Below, in pieces: positions 1-6,522 of a stretch of DNA of 11,975 bases. The stretch is from Actinomycetota bacterium (lineage in GTDB: Bacteria; Actinomycetota; Actinomycetes; Streptosporangiales; Streptosporangiaceae). Positions within the stretch are counted from its first letter, which is position 1, and every line of letters starts with the position of its first letter. The notes beneath the pieces were generated by a model, which had not been told where the DNA came from, did no database searches, and saw only the letters and a list, made by a program, of their open reading frames with translations. Where the stretch lies: the NCBI GenBank assembly GCA_003140115.1, contig PLIQ01000167.1, positions 1 through 11,975 of the forward strand, written 5' to 3'. A program made the translations under genes and the position numbers.

Positions 1-926
1 CGCAGCATGGCCACCACCTCGCGGCCGATCGCGCAGGCCAGCGGGTTCCCGCCGAACGTGGACCCGTGCTGCCCGGGCTCCAGCACGCCCAGCACCGGCC
101 AGCTGGACACCATCGCGGACACCGGCACGATCCCGCCGCCCAGCGCCTTGCCCAGCAGGTACGCGTCCGGCACCACGCCGTCGGCCGAGCAGGCGAACGT
201 GTGACCGGTCCGCCCCAGCCCGGACTGGATCTCGTCCGCGATCATCAAGACGCCGTGCGCGGTGCACAGCTCGCGCAGCCCGGCCAGGAAGCCGGCCGGC
301 GGCACGACCACCCCGGCCTCGCCCTGGATGGGCTCGACCAGGACCGCGACCACCCGATCGTCAAGCGCCGCGGCCACCGCGTCCAGGTCGCCGTAGGGCA
401 CGACGCGGAACCCCGGCGTGAACGGCCCGAAGTCATCGCGGGCGTCAGGATCGGTAGAGAAGCTGATGATCGTGGTGGTGCGCCCGTGGAAGTTCCCGTC
501 GAACGCGATGATCACGGCCTGGTCGGCGGGCACCCCCTTGACCCGGTACCCCCACTTGCGGGAGACCTTGATCGCGGTCTCGACCGCCTCGGCGCCGGTG
601 TTCATCGGCAGCACCACGTCCATGCCCGCCAGCTCGGCCAGCTCGGCGCAGAACGGCCCGAACTGGTCGTGGTCGAACGCCCGGCTCACCAGCGTCAGCC
701 GCTCGAGCTGGCTCATGGCGGCGGCGATCAGCCGCGGGTGCCGGTGACCGAAGTTCAGCGCCGAGTACGCGGCGAGCATGTCCAGGTAGCGGCGTCCTTC
801 GACGTCGGTCACCCAGGCGCCCTCGGCCTCGTCGACGACGACGGGCAGCGGGTGGTAGTTGTGCGCCGCGTGCTCGTGGCTGAGTCGCGTCAGCTCGGTC
901 GCGCGGCCCGTCATCGTCTCGGTCAT
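1..926 (-). CDS. rocD: Ornithine aminotransferase (ornithine--oxo-acid transaminase), C-terminus cut by window edge
   Basis: PLP-dependent class III aminotransferase that moves the delta-amino group of ornithine to 2-oxoglutarate, giving glutamate-5-semialdehyde (P5C) and glutamate in the cytoplasm. About 308 codons are visible of a family length near 400. Visible motifs are [12 protein letters not shown] (PLP phosphate/cofactor region), [28 protein letters not shown] (the Asp that contacts the PLP ring nitrogen), and LLGKALGGG, whose Lys260 should carry the Schiff base, followed by [10 protein letters not shown]. The ATG at 926 was chosen because an AAGGGAG-type ribosome binding site lies about 8 nt upstream. 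Only 13 bp separate it from the TAA of the ddaH-like gene, and that stop codon overlaps the ribosome binding site region, so the two genes are probably one transcript. The family call is firm; the lysine and flanking motifs match RocD better than acetylornithine or GABA transaminases. Confidence 0.93.
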   Translation of the reverse strand, partial: MTETMTGRATELTRLSHEHAAHNYHPLPVVVDEAEGAWVTDVEGRRYLDMLAAYSALNFGHRHPRLIAAAMSQLERLTLVSRAFDHDQFGPFCAELAELAGMDVVLPMNTGAEAVETAIKVSRKWGYRVKGVPADQAVIIAFDGNFHGRTTTIISFSTDPDARDDFGPFTPGFRVVPYGDLDAVAAALDDRVVAVLVEPIQGEAGVVVPPAGFLAGLRELCTAHGVLMIADEIQSGLGRTGHTFACSADGVVPDAYLLGKALGGGIVPVSAMVSSWPVLGVLEPGQHGSTFGGNPLACAIGREVVAML

Positions 927-939
927 GGTGATGGCTCCC

Positions 940-1770
940 TTAGCCGCGCAGTTCCAGCGTGCAGCACTTGGGGCCGCCGCCGCTCTTGAGGATCTCGGAC
1001 ATGTCGACGCCGATGGGCTCGAAGCCGCGCTCACGGAGCTGGCCGGCCAGACTCCGCGCCTGGACCGGGAGCACGACGTGCTGCCCGTCGCTGACCGCGT
1101 TCAGTCCCAGCACCTCGGCATCTTCGTCCTTGGCCTCGATCAGCTCGGCGAACTGTGCCGCGATCGCCGCCCGTCCCGCGTCGTCGAACGCCGGCGGGTA
1201 GTACATGGCGGTGTCCGGGTCGAGCACGCACAGCGCGGTGTCCAGGTGGTAGAAGCGCGGGTCGACCAGCCGCAGGCTCACCACCGGCAGCCCGAACACC
1301 TCAGCCAGCTCCGTCCCGGCCGCCTCGTCGCTGCGGAAGCCATGGCCGGCCAGCAGCACTCGCCCGGTGAACACGAAGTCGCCCTCGCCCTCGTTGACCT
1401 GCCGCGGGACCCGGACCCGCGGATAACCGCGGTCGCGGAACCACTGCAGGTACGCGCCGGCCTCCCCGGCCCGCTGCGGATGCCGGAACCGCACCCCGAG
1501 CACCGTCCCGCCCACCACCGTCGCCCCGTTGGCCGCGAACACCATGTCCGGCAGCCCCGGCACCGGCTCGATGATGCGCACGTCGTGGCCAAGGTCGAGG
1601 TATATCTGCCGTAGTTCGGCCCACTGCCGCATCGCGGTCGCCGCGTCGGTCGGCTCGCCCGGCCGCATCCACGGGTTGATCGCGTACGTGACCGCGAAGT
1701 GCTCCGGCGGGCACATCAAGTACCGCCGCGGCGTAGCCGTCCTGCTCGCGGAGCCCCCCCGGCTGATCAT
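940..1770 (-). CDS. ddaH: DDAH/arginine-dihydrolase-like amidinohydrolase
   Basis: Pentein-fold (amidinotransferase superfamily) cysteine hydrolase acting on a guanidino group, 276 aa from the start chosen here. Numbered from that start: RRYLMCPP near residue 16, [10 protein letters not shown] with Asn81, EGEGDF at 127-132, FYHLDTA with His175, and a C-terminal GGGPKCCT in which Cys269 is the probable nucleophile. Family knowledge: annotated members make citrulline from methylarginines, while related cyanobacterial ArgZ/AgrE domains take arginine all the way to ornithine. The FAAN segment here resembles the latter rather than the Glu-Asp seen in true DDAH (recalled, not aligned). Together with rocD directly downstream this makes an arginine dihydrolase role plausible. 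The start at 1770 has no Shine-Dalgarno but a TACCCT hexamer 6 nt upstream; the frame stays open to an ATG at 1818, which would add 16 residues. Confidence 0.85.
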   Translation of the reverse strand: MISRGGSASRTATPRRYLMCPPEHFAVTYAINPWMRPGEPTDAATAMRQWAELRQIYLDLGHDVRIIEPVPGLPDMVFAANGATVVGGTVLGVRFRHPQRAGEAGAYLQWFRDRGYPRVRVPRQVNEGEGDFVFTGRVLLAGHGFRSDEAAGTELAEVFGLPVVSLRLVDPRFYHLDTALCVLDPDTAMYYPPAFDDAGRAAIAAQFAELIEAKDEDAEVLGLNAVSDGQHVVLPVQARSLAGQLRERGFEPIGVDMSEILKSGGGPKCCTLELRG

Positions 1771-1776
1771 GAGCCC

Positions 1777-1782
1777 AGGGTA
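1777..1782 (-). promoter_or_regulatory. Putative -10 element for a leaderless ddaH-like transcript
   Basis: On the minus strand the hexamer TACCCT (fits TANNNT) ends 6 nt before the ATG at 1770, and no Shine-Dalgarno is present. This is the layout of leaderless actinobacterial genes. No convincing -35 was seen. If the promoter is real, the longer start at 1818 is excluded. Confidence 0.4.
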
Positions 1783-1945
1783 GGGGGTCGGCCCTAACGG
1801 AATACATACGCCGATCATGCGTGTCGCTGGCGAATCATTGCGTAAAACCGCGCTCCAGCGGCGATTTCAGACGTATCCCTCGCAGTTTGATTCCCGCGCG
1901 CGAAGCGCTCCCGGGCGGCCCCAGCCCCCGCACCGGCGTCCTGCT

Positions 1946-2001
1946 CCATGATCACGAAGGAATTTGTACCGCTATCCGTACCGGATCCTTCGTGATCATG
2001 G
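1946..2001. repeat. Perfect 16-bp inverted repeat with 24-nt loop
   Basis: Arms 1946-1961 (CCATGATCACGAAGGA) and 1986-2001 are exact reverse complements, separated by 24 nt that themselves hold a direct repeat GTACCG. The structure lies 50 bp past the stop of the DUF574 methyltransferase gene and about 176 bp before the ddaH-like promoter, in locally AT-richer DNA. It could be a rho-independent-like terminator, but no T-tract follows on either strand. It could equally be a regulatory cruciform, an operator pair (each arm has a TGATCA core, 44 bp apart) or a short mobile-repeat remnant. No target-site duplication was seen at the edges. Confidence 0.85.
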
Positions 2002-2050
2002 AAAACCTCGCCTGGGAGGCTCCGCCACGCCGCGACGCGGAAACGCTGGG

Positions 2051-2989
2051 TCAGCGCTTGCGGGCCACCCCGCAGTACGCTGCTGGCTCGTCCGGTGCCG
2101 CGCCGCCGGGCGCGTCCGGCTTCCACTGCGGGCACGGCACCACGCCGGGCTCGATCAGGTCCAGCCCGTCGAAGAAGCTGGCCAGCTGGTCCGGCCGGCG
2201 CAGGTGATAGGGCACCGGCACGGCGTCGTTGTACCGCTGCTGCGCGTCGTCGGCCGGCCCGGTCCCGGCCACGCCGTCCGCGATGGCCAGGTAGCTGCCC
2301 GGCGGCAGCGCGTCCATCAACTGGCTGGTGATCGAGCGGGCCGCCCCGTGGTCGTCGATGTGGCCCAGCGCGCCGAGCATGATCAGCGCCACCGGCTGCT
2401 TCAGATCCAGGGTGCGCGCCGAGCCGGCCAGCACCGCGGCCACATCGCGCAGGTCGGCGTCCACGTAGCTGACCGTGCCCTCCGGCGTGCTGGCCAGCAT
2501 CGGGCTCTGCAGCAGGGTCCGGGCGTGGACCAGGACGGCCGGGTCGTTGTCCGCGTAGACGATCCCGGTGTCCGGCGCGATCCGCTGCGCGATCTCGTGG
2601 GTGTTGCCCCCGGCGGGCAGGCCCGCGCCGACGTCGAGGAACTGCCGGATCCCCGCCGGCCCAGCCAGGAACCGCACCGCCCGGACCAGGAACGCCCGCT
2701 CGGCCCGCGCGGTCTGGGCCAGGTGCGGGAACTCCCGGCTCAGCTCCTCGCCCGCGGCCCGGTCGGCGGCGAAGTAGTCCCGCCCGCCCAGCCAGTAGTT
2801 CCACACCCGCGCCAGATGCGCCGTGCTCACGTCGAGCCCCGGCGGCGGCGGCCCCCCCGGGTCGCGCCCGGCCGACCCCGGACCGGCCGCGCCAGGCGCG
2901 CCAGGCCCGGCGGCGGGGTGACCGGCGCCGGGGCGCGAGCCGGGAACCGTGGCGGTGAACCCGTGTCGGGGGGCACGTCTGCGGAACAT
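2051..2989 (-). CDS. DUF574/PF04672 family SAM-dependent methyltransferase
   Basis: Member of the S-adenosyl methyltransferase family abundant in actinomycetes; its substrate is unknown in general. The 312-residue frame begins with about 50 low-complexity Gly/Pro/Ala-rich residues, then the family signature ARVWNYWLGGRDYFAADR (60-77), the SAM-binding loop FLDVGAGLPAGGNTHEIAQ (117-135), the acidic YADNDP (145-150) that should hold the SAM ribose, and YVDADLRD (175-182). Usual members are about 270 aa, so the N-terminal tail may be partly untranslated. At the ATG at 2989 a GAGGA abuts the start with no spacer, too close for a normal ribosome binding site; a CACAAT hexamer 7 nt upstream might instead be a -10 for a leaderless message. 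It stands alone: 78 bp separate it from dapC upstream, and the inverted repeat lies downstream. Family assignment is strong; biological role unknown. Confidence 0.88.
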   Translation of the reverse strand: MFRRRAPRHGFTATVPGSRPGAGHPAAGPGAPGAAGPGSAGRDPGGPPPPGLDVSTAHLARVWNYWLGGRDYFAADRAAGEELSREFPHLAQTARAERAFLVRAVRFLAGPAGIRQFLDVGAGLPAGGNTHEIAQRIAPDTGIVYADNDPAVLVHARTLLQSPMLASTPEGTVSYVDADLRDVAAVLAGSARTLDLKQPVALIMLGALGHIDDHGAARSITSQLMDALPPGSYLAIADGVAGTGPADDAQQRYNDAVPVPYHLRRPDQLASFFDGLDLIEPGVVPCPQWKPDAPGGAAPDEPAAYCGVARKR

Positions 2990-3067
2990 TCCTCGTATTG
3001 TGCCGAACGTCCCCGGTGCCCGTGATGCCGTTCCGCGAGGAACCAGCTCAGCGGCCCAGCACTACGC

Positions 3068-4204
3068 TCAGGAGCCCAGCGCCGCGAGCCGCGCCGCCGC
3101 GGCCGCCACCCGCTCGTCGGTGACGGTCAGCGCCGCCCGCACGTGCCGCGCTCCGCCGGGACCGTACACCGAGCCCGGCGTGACCAGGATGCCGCACTGC
3201 GCGGCCAGCAGCTCGGCCGCCGACCAGCCGTCGTGGTCCGGGTGCGTCAGCCACAGGTACAACCCGGCCTCCGAGTGATCCACCGTCCACCCGGCCCGCG
3301 TGAACGCCGCCCACAGCACCGAACGCCGGGCCGCGTACCGCTCCCGCTGCACCACCGCGTGCGCGTCGTCGTCGAGCGCCGCGGTCATCGCGCCCTGCAC
3401 CGGCCCCGGCATCAGCATCCCGGCCTGCTTGCGAATGGCCAGCAACTCCGCGACCAGCGCCGGGTCGCCGGTCACGAACCCGGCCCGGTACCCGGCCAGG
3501 TTCGACCGCTTGGACAGCGAGTGGACGGCCAGCACCCCGTCGTGCGACCCGCCGCACACGGACGGGTGCAGCACCGAGACCGGCGAGGCGTCCCAGCCCA
3601 GCGTGATGTAACACTCGTCGGAGGCCACCACCACCCCGTGCTCACGCGCCCATTCGACCACCTCGCGCAGCTCCGAAACCGGCAGCACCCGCCCGGTCGG
3701 GTTGGACGGCGAGTTCACCCACACCAGCCGCACCCGCTCCAGGCCCGCGGAAGCCGGCCCAAGAGAAGCCGGCCCGAGCGCAGCCACGCTGTCCGAGGCC
3801 ACCGCGGAAATCCCGGCCAGCCGCGCCCCGGTGTCGTAGGTGGGGTAGGCCAGCTCCGGGTAGACCATCACGTCGCCCGGCCCCAGGCCGAGCATGACCG
3901 GCAGCCAGGCGATGAACTCCTTGGTGCCGATGACCGGCAGCACGTCATCGGGTGAGACGGAGACCGCGACCGAACGAGCCAGCCAGCCGGCCGCCGCGGC
4001 CCGCAGGCGCGGGGTACCCCAGGCCGCCGGGTACCCGGGCGCGTTCGAGGCCTGCGCCAGCGCGGCGCGGATCACGTCGGGCACCGGGTCGACGGGCGTG
4101 CCCATGGACAGGTCCACCGCGCCGTCCGGGTGCAGCCCGGCCTTCTCACCGAGCGGCGCGATCCGGTCCCAGGTGAACTCGGGCAGCCGTCCGGCGAGCG
4201 TCAC
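3068..4204 (-). CDS. dapC: Succinyldiaminopimelate transaminase DapC
   Basis: Fold-type I PLP aminotransferase, 378 aa, that converts N-succinyl-2-amino-6-oxopimelate to N-succinyl-LL-diaminopimelate with glutamate as amino donor in the lysine/peptidoglycan DAP pathway. Visible features are NSPSNPTG (164-171), ASDECY (194-199, the Asp-x-x-Tyr that holds PLP), SLSKRSN with Schiff-base Lys232, and GYRAGF with Arg240. The start is a GTG whose last bases form GTGA with the TGA of fdxA, a 4-bp overlap that implies translational coupling. The dapC-after-ferredoxin order is well known in actinobacteria and supports DapC over a generic aminotransferase. A 15-bp tandem duplication (3750-3764 and 3765-3779, 13 of 15 identical) encodes a repeated LGPAS near residues 143-152, a likely surface-loop expansion between beta strands. 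The gene ends 78 bp before the next minus-strand start. Confidence 0.92.
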   Translation of the reverse strand: MTLAGRLPEFTWDRIAPLGEKAGLHPDGAVDLSMGTPVDPVPDVIRAALAQASNAPGYPAAWGTPRLRAAAAGWLARSVAVSVSPDDVLPVIGTKEFIAWLPVMLGLGPGDVMVYPELAYPTYDTGARLAGISAVASDSVAALGPASLGPASAGLERVRLVWVNSPSNPTGRVLPVSELREVVEWAREHGVVVASDECYITLGWDASPVSVLHPSVCGGSHDGVLAVHSLSKRSNLAGYRAGFVTGDPALVAELLAIRKQAGMLMPGPVQGAMTAALDDDAHAVVQRERYAARRSVLWAAFTRAGWTVDHSEAGLYLWLTHPDHDGWSAAELLAAQCGILVTPGSVYGPGGARHVRAALTVTDERVAAAAARLAALGS

Positions 4205-4524
4205 TCCTCGGCTTGCGGAGGCAGCGCCGCTACCACCGGGTGGTCCCGGCCGATCTTGCCGGCCTTCGAAGCGCCGCCGGGGGAGCCGAGGTCAGCGAAG
4301 AAGTCGACGTTGACCTTGTAGTACTCCTTCCACTGCTCGGGCACGTCGTCCTCGTAGTAGATCGCTTCGACCGGGCAGACGGGCTCGCACGCGCCGCAGT
4401 CCACGCACTCGTCAGGGTGGATGTACAGCATGCGCTCGCCCTCGTAGATGCAGTCAACGGGGCATTCCTCGATGCATGCCTTGTCGAGCACATCAACGCA
4501 GGGCTGCGCGATGATGTAGGTCAC
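4201..4524 (-). CDS. fdxA: 7Fe ferredoxin (one [3Fe-4S], one [4Fe-4S] cluster)
   Basis: Small acidic electron carrier of 107 aa. The cysteine pattern C9, C17, C21, C25 and C40-x2-C43-x2-C46-x3-C50 matches the Azotobacter FdI/actinobacterial FdxA type. By analogy C9, C17 and C50 bind the [3Fe-4S] cluster, C21, C40, C43 and C46 the [4Fe-4S] cluster, and C25 is the usual free cysteine. The C-terminal 50 residues form the typical extension with DFFADLGSPGGASKAG. The GTG start at 4524 is supported by AAGGAG at 4532-4537, 7 nt upstream, one of the clearest ribosome binding sites in the window. The gene overlaps dapC by 4 bp and probably leads that operon. A possible -10 (CATACT or TACTGT around 4563-4570) sits between the start and the 13-bp tandem array. 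The electron partner is not indicated; in related organisms such ferredoxins serve cytochromes P450 and other reductases. Confidence 0.95.
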   Translation of the reverse strand: MTYIIAQPCVDVLDKACIEECPVDCIYEGERMLYIHPDECVDCGACEPVCPVEAIYYEDDVPEQWKEYYKVNVDFFADLGSPGGASKAGKIGRDHPVVAALPPQAEE

Positions 4525-4601
4525 GGGTGGGCTCCTTCGTGGTTCTGGTCCCTGCTGGTAACACAGTATGGCGGCTGTGCGGCTGGTGCCGACCCAGTGT
4601 C

Positions 4602-4666
4602 ACTTCACTGGGCCGTTTCAGTGGGCCCCTTCACTGTGCCCCTTCACTGTGCCACTTCACTGGGCC
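4602..4666. repeat. Five tandem 13-bp units upstream of fdxA
   Basis: Units at 4602-4614, 4615-4627, 4628-4640, 4641-4653 and 4654-4666 follow with no indels. Plus-strand forms are ACTTCACTGGGCC (units 1 and 5 identical), GTTTCAGTGGGCC, and CCTTCACTGTGCC (units 3 and 4 identical). Unit 5 contains the TGA stop of the lysozyme-like gene. Each unit carries a minus-strand TGA, and because 13 is not a multiple of 3 successive stops fall in different frames. At the fdxA end, CCCAGTG (4593-4599) and CACTGGG (4606-4612) form a 7-bp stem with a 6-nt loop. Confidence 0.9.
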
Positions 4667-5568
4667 GCGACAACGCTATCGCGCGCCTGGCTCGTGGCCG
4701 GGGTCAGCTTTGCGGCCCGCTGCCAGCCCATACTGCCATTGGCCGCATTCCACACGTAGCCGGCGTACCGGATCTGTCTGATCCCGTACTGCTGAGCGTG
4801 CGCCACCAGCCAGCCGGCCACCGTCCAGGCCCCGTCCCGCGGCACGTGCACGACCGCCACACTGCTCTTCTTCTTCTTTTTGTCCGAACGGTCCGTGGTC
4901 ACCCTGACCTGCACCGCGTCCTTGCCTCCCAGCCCGAACGTCTGGTTCAGCTGCCGCAGCGCCCCGGCCAGGTCCGCCTTGCCCGCCGGGGTGTACCAGC
5001 AGGACACCGCGGCCGGCGAACTGCCGGTGAAGTACCCGGCCAGCAGCGTGGCCACGCCGACCCACTGCTCGTAGGCGAGCCCGTCCGCGCTGTGCTGGAC
5101 GTCCTGGGCCGCCTGGTCGACCGGCATCTTCGTGTAGCCGGGCACCCGGACCAGCGCGGCGAAGAACCTGGTCGTGGCGTAGACCGGGTTCTCGATCTCC
5201 GCGGTGGTGCCCCAGCCCTGCGACGGGCGCTGCTGGAACACCCCGACCGAGTCGCGGTCGCCGTAGTCCAGGTTCTGCAGCTGCGACTCCTGCAGGGCGG
5301 CGGCCAGGGCGATGGTGACCGCCTGCCGGGGCAGCCGGTGCCGCACCGCGACGCCCGCGATGGTGGCGGCTATGCCCGCCTGACCGACCCCGAGCGGGAT
5401 CGCCGCGACCCCGGTTCCGGCCTGGCAGCCGGGCGGCGGCGGCGGGGCCGCGGGGGTGACGCTGTGCCCCGGCCCGCCGAACACCAGGTATCCGATCGCC
5501 GCCAGCAGCAGGACCAGCGCGGACCCGATGACGGGAACGGCCAGCGGCCGGCGTGAAGGGGGCGGCAC
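4657..5568 (-). CDS. Membrane-anchored lysozyme/transglycosylase-like cell-wall protein
   Basis: 303-residue protein. Residues 12-30 form one hydrophobic segment after a basic N-terminus, a signal anchor, followed by a Pro-rich linker (41-47). Residues 60-195 resemble the lysozyme-like domain of many actinobacterial extracellular proteins: ALQESQLQNLDYGDRDS then GVFQQRPSQGWGT, with Glu94 the candidate catalytic acid. Cys48 and Cys190 could pair outside the membrane. A KKKKK run (230-234, an AAG/AAA low-complexity patch at 4867-4881) separates a C-terminal part with a GWLVAHAQQYGIRQI motif. Homologues are often left hypothetical or mislabelled as transporters; I infer a peptidoglycan-active or peptidoglycan-binding role, not demonstrated. 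The GTG start at 5568 has no Shine-Dalgarno; TACCGT lies 8 nt upstream. An ATG at 5573 is out of frame. The stop lies in the last 13-bp tandem unit. The gene is divergent from dapD with 32 bp between starts. Confidence 0.75.
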   Translation of the reverse strand: MPPPSRRPLAVPVIGSALVLLLAAIGYLVFGGPGHSVTPAAPPPPPGCQAGTGVAAIPLGVGQAGIAATIAGVAVRHRLPRQAVTIALAAALQESQLQNLDYGDRDSVGVFQQRPSQGWGTTAEIENPVYATTRFFAALVRVPGYTKMPVDQAAQDVQHSADGLAYEQWVGVATLLAGYFTGSSPAAVSCWYTPAGKADLAGALRQLNQTFGLGGKDAVQVRVTTDRSDKKKKKSSVAVVHVPRDGAWTVAGWLVAHAQQYGIRQIRYAGYVWNAANGSMGWQRAAKLTPATSQARDSVVAAQ

Positions 5569-5600
5569 ACCATCAGACGGTACCGCTAAGCTCGCCCAAC
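5569..5600. promoter_or_regulatory. Compact divergent promoter region between the lysozyme-like gene and dapD
   Basis: Only 32 bp separate the divergent start codons. On the minus strand TACCGT (plus positions 5577-5582) ends 8 nt before the GTG at 5568. On the plus strand TAAGCT (5587-5592) ends 8 nt before the ATG at 5601. Neither start has a Shine-Dalgarno, so both transcripts may be leaderless, with each -35 region lying in or beside the opposite gene. No clear -35 was seen on either side. Confidence 0.4.
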
Positions 5601-6461
5601 ATGAGCGATGCTGTACCAGACCCCCTCGTGACGGTCCTCGAGTCCCCGCTGCCCGAGGTCATCGACGAGCTGTGGGAGCGCCGCGCGGAGTTGTCCCCGG
5701 CCGACGAGCAGGCCCGCGCGGTGGTGGTCGGCGCGGTGGACGCGATCGACGCCGGCCAGGCCCGGGTGGCGGTCGTCGACCCGGTCACCGACCGGGTCGT
5801 CGTGGACGAGCGGGCCAAGCGGGCCATCCTGCTGGCCTTCCGGGTGCTCCCGATGGCCCGGTCCCAGGTGGGCGACTTCCGCTACGACGACCGGGTGCCG
5901 CTGACCACGCGGCTGGACGGCGTGCGGGCCCTGCCCGGGTCCATCGTGCGCTGGGGCGCGTACGTCGCGCCGGGCGCGGTGCTGATGCCGTCGTTCGTCA
6001 ACATCGGCGCCTACGTGGACACCGGCACGATGGTGGACACCTGGGCGACGGTCGGCTCGGGCGCCCAGATCGGCAAGAACGTCCACCTGTCGGGCGGGGT
6101 GGGGATCGGCGGCGTGCTCGAGCCGCCGAACGCGGTGCCGGTGGTGATCGAGGACGAGGCGATGATCGGATCGCGCTGCATGGTCGTCGGCGGGGCCCGG
6201 GTGCGCCAGGGCGCCACGCTCGGGGCGGGCGCCATCCTCACCCCCACCACGCACGTCATCGACACCGAGACCGGCGTCGAGCTGCCCCTGGGCGAGGCGC
6301 CGGCCTGGTCGGTCTGCGTGGGCGGGACCCGTCCGCGGACCTTCCCCGGCGGCACCTTCGGCCTGCCCTGCCTGCTCGTCCTCAAGCGGCTGCCCGAAGG
6401 CGCCCGGCACGACAAATCGGCCCTGAACCGGATCCTGCGCGACCACGGAGTCGACGCCTGA
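5601..6461 (+). CDS. dapD: Tetrahydrodipicolinate N-succinyltransferase DapD (E. coli-like type)
   Basis: Succinylates 2,3,4,5-tetrahydrodipicolinate with succinyl-CoA, the first committed step of the succinylase branch of DAP/lysine synthesis; family members are trimers with a left-handed beta-helix. Length 286 aa. The helical N-terminal domain includes ERRAELSPAD (26-35). The hexapeptide-repeat core starts near residue 116, and MPSFVNIGAYVDTGTMVDTW plus AQIGKNVHLSGGVGIGGVLE (155-174) is nearly identical, from memory, to E. coli DapD. This differs from the longer (about 317-330 aa) DapD of Mycobacterium and Streptomyces. The ATG at 5601 was preferred over an upstream ATG at 5553 because the latter would run through the opposite gene's start and the divergent promoter. 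DapC for the next-but-one... that is, the following transamination step is encoded about 1.4 kb away on the other strand; DapE is not in the window. Confidence 0.93.
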   Translation: MSDAVPDPLVTVLESPLPEVIDELWERRAELSPADEQARAVVVGAVDAIDAGQARVAVVDPVTDRVVVDERAKRAILLAFRVLPMARSQVGDFRYDDRVPLTTRLDGVRALPGSIVRWGAYVAPGAVLMPSFVNIGAYVDTGTMVDTWATVGSGAQIGKNVHLSGGVGIGGVLEPPNAVPVVIEDEAMIGSRCMVVGGARVRQGATLGAGAILTPTTHVIDTETGVELPLGEAPAWSVCVGGTRPRTFPGGTFGLPCLLVLKRLPEGARHDKSALNRILRDHGVDA

Positions 6462-6462
6462 C

Positions 6463-6506
6463 GCGCGCGGCCCGCGGGGGGCCTTTTGGCCTCTCCGGCC
6501 GCGCGC
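6463..6506. terminator. Strong hairpin after dapD, overlapping the next promoter
   Basis: Outer arms 6463-6472 (GCGCGCGGCC) and 6497-6506 are perfect 10-bp reverse complements. Nested inside is GGCC-TTTT-GGCC (6480-6491), extendable by G-C and G-U pairs to about 8 bp. It begins 2 nt after the dapD stop, consistent with termination, but no T-run follows. The -35-like TTGGCC (6486-6491) for the downstream leader ORF lies within it. Confidence 0.6.
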
Positions 6507-6515
6507 TACTACGGT
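6486..6515 (+). promoter_or_regulatory. Putative promoter of the leader ORF and LOG-family gene
   Basis: TTGGCC (6486-6491, 4 of 6 matches to TTGACA), 18-bp spacer, TACGGT (6510-6515, fits TANNNT), then 7 nt to an ATG at 6523. This is the best vegetative promoter match in the window and predicts a leaderless start at 6523. Its -35 is inside the loop of the dapD hairpin. Confidence 0.5.
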
Positions 6516-6522
6516 GAGCACC

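Noticed and set aside
66..989. Plus-strand open frame of about 300 codons opposite rocD
   Set aside because: Antisense to a clear RocD sequence with all of its motifs; no recognisable domain.
940..1818. Start of the ddaH-like gene at the ATG at 1818
   Set aside because: The extra 16 residues have no family likeness and the putative -10 (1777-1782) would lie inside the coding sequence; kept as an alternative only.
3034..3047. GTTCC/GGAAC short inverted repeat between dapC and the methyltransferase gene
   Set aside because: Arms of 5 bp around a 4-nt centre are expected by chance in DNA of this composition.
4602..4666. CRISPR-like array
   Set aside because: The 13-bp units are contiguous with no spacers, so they form a simple tandem repeat.
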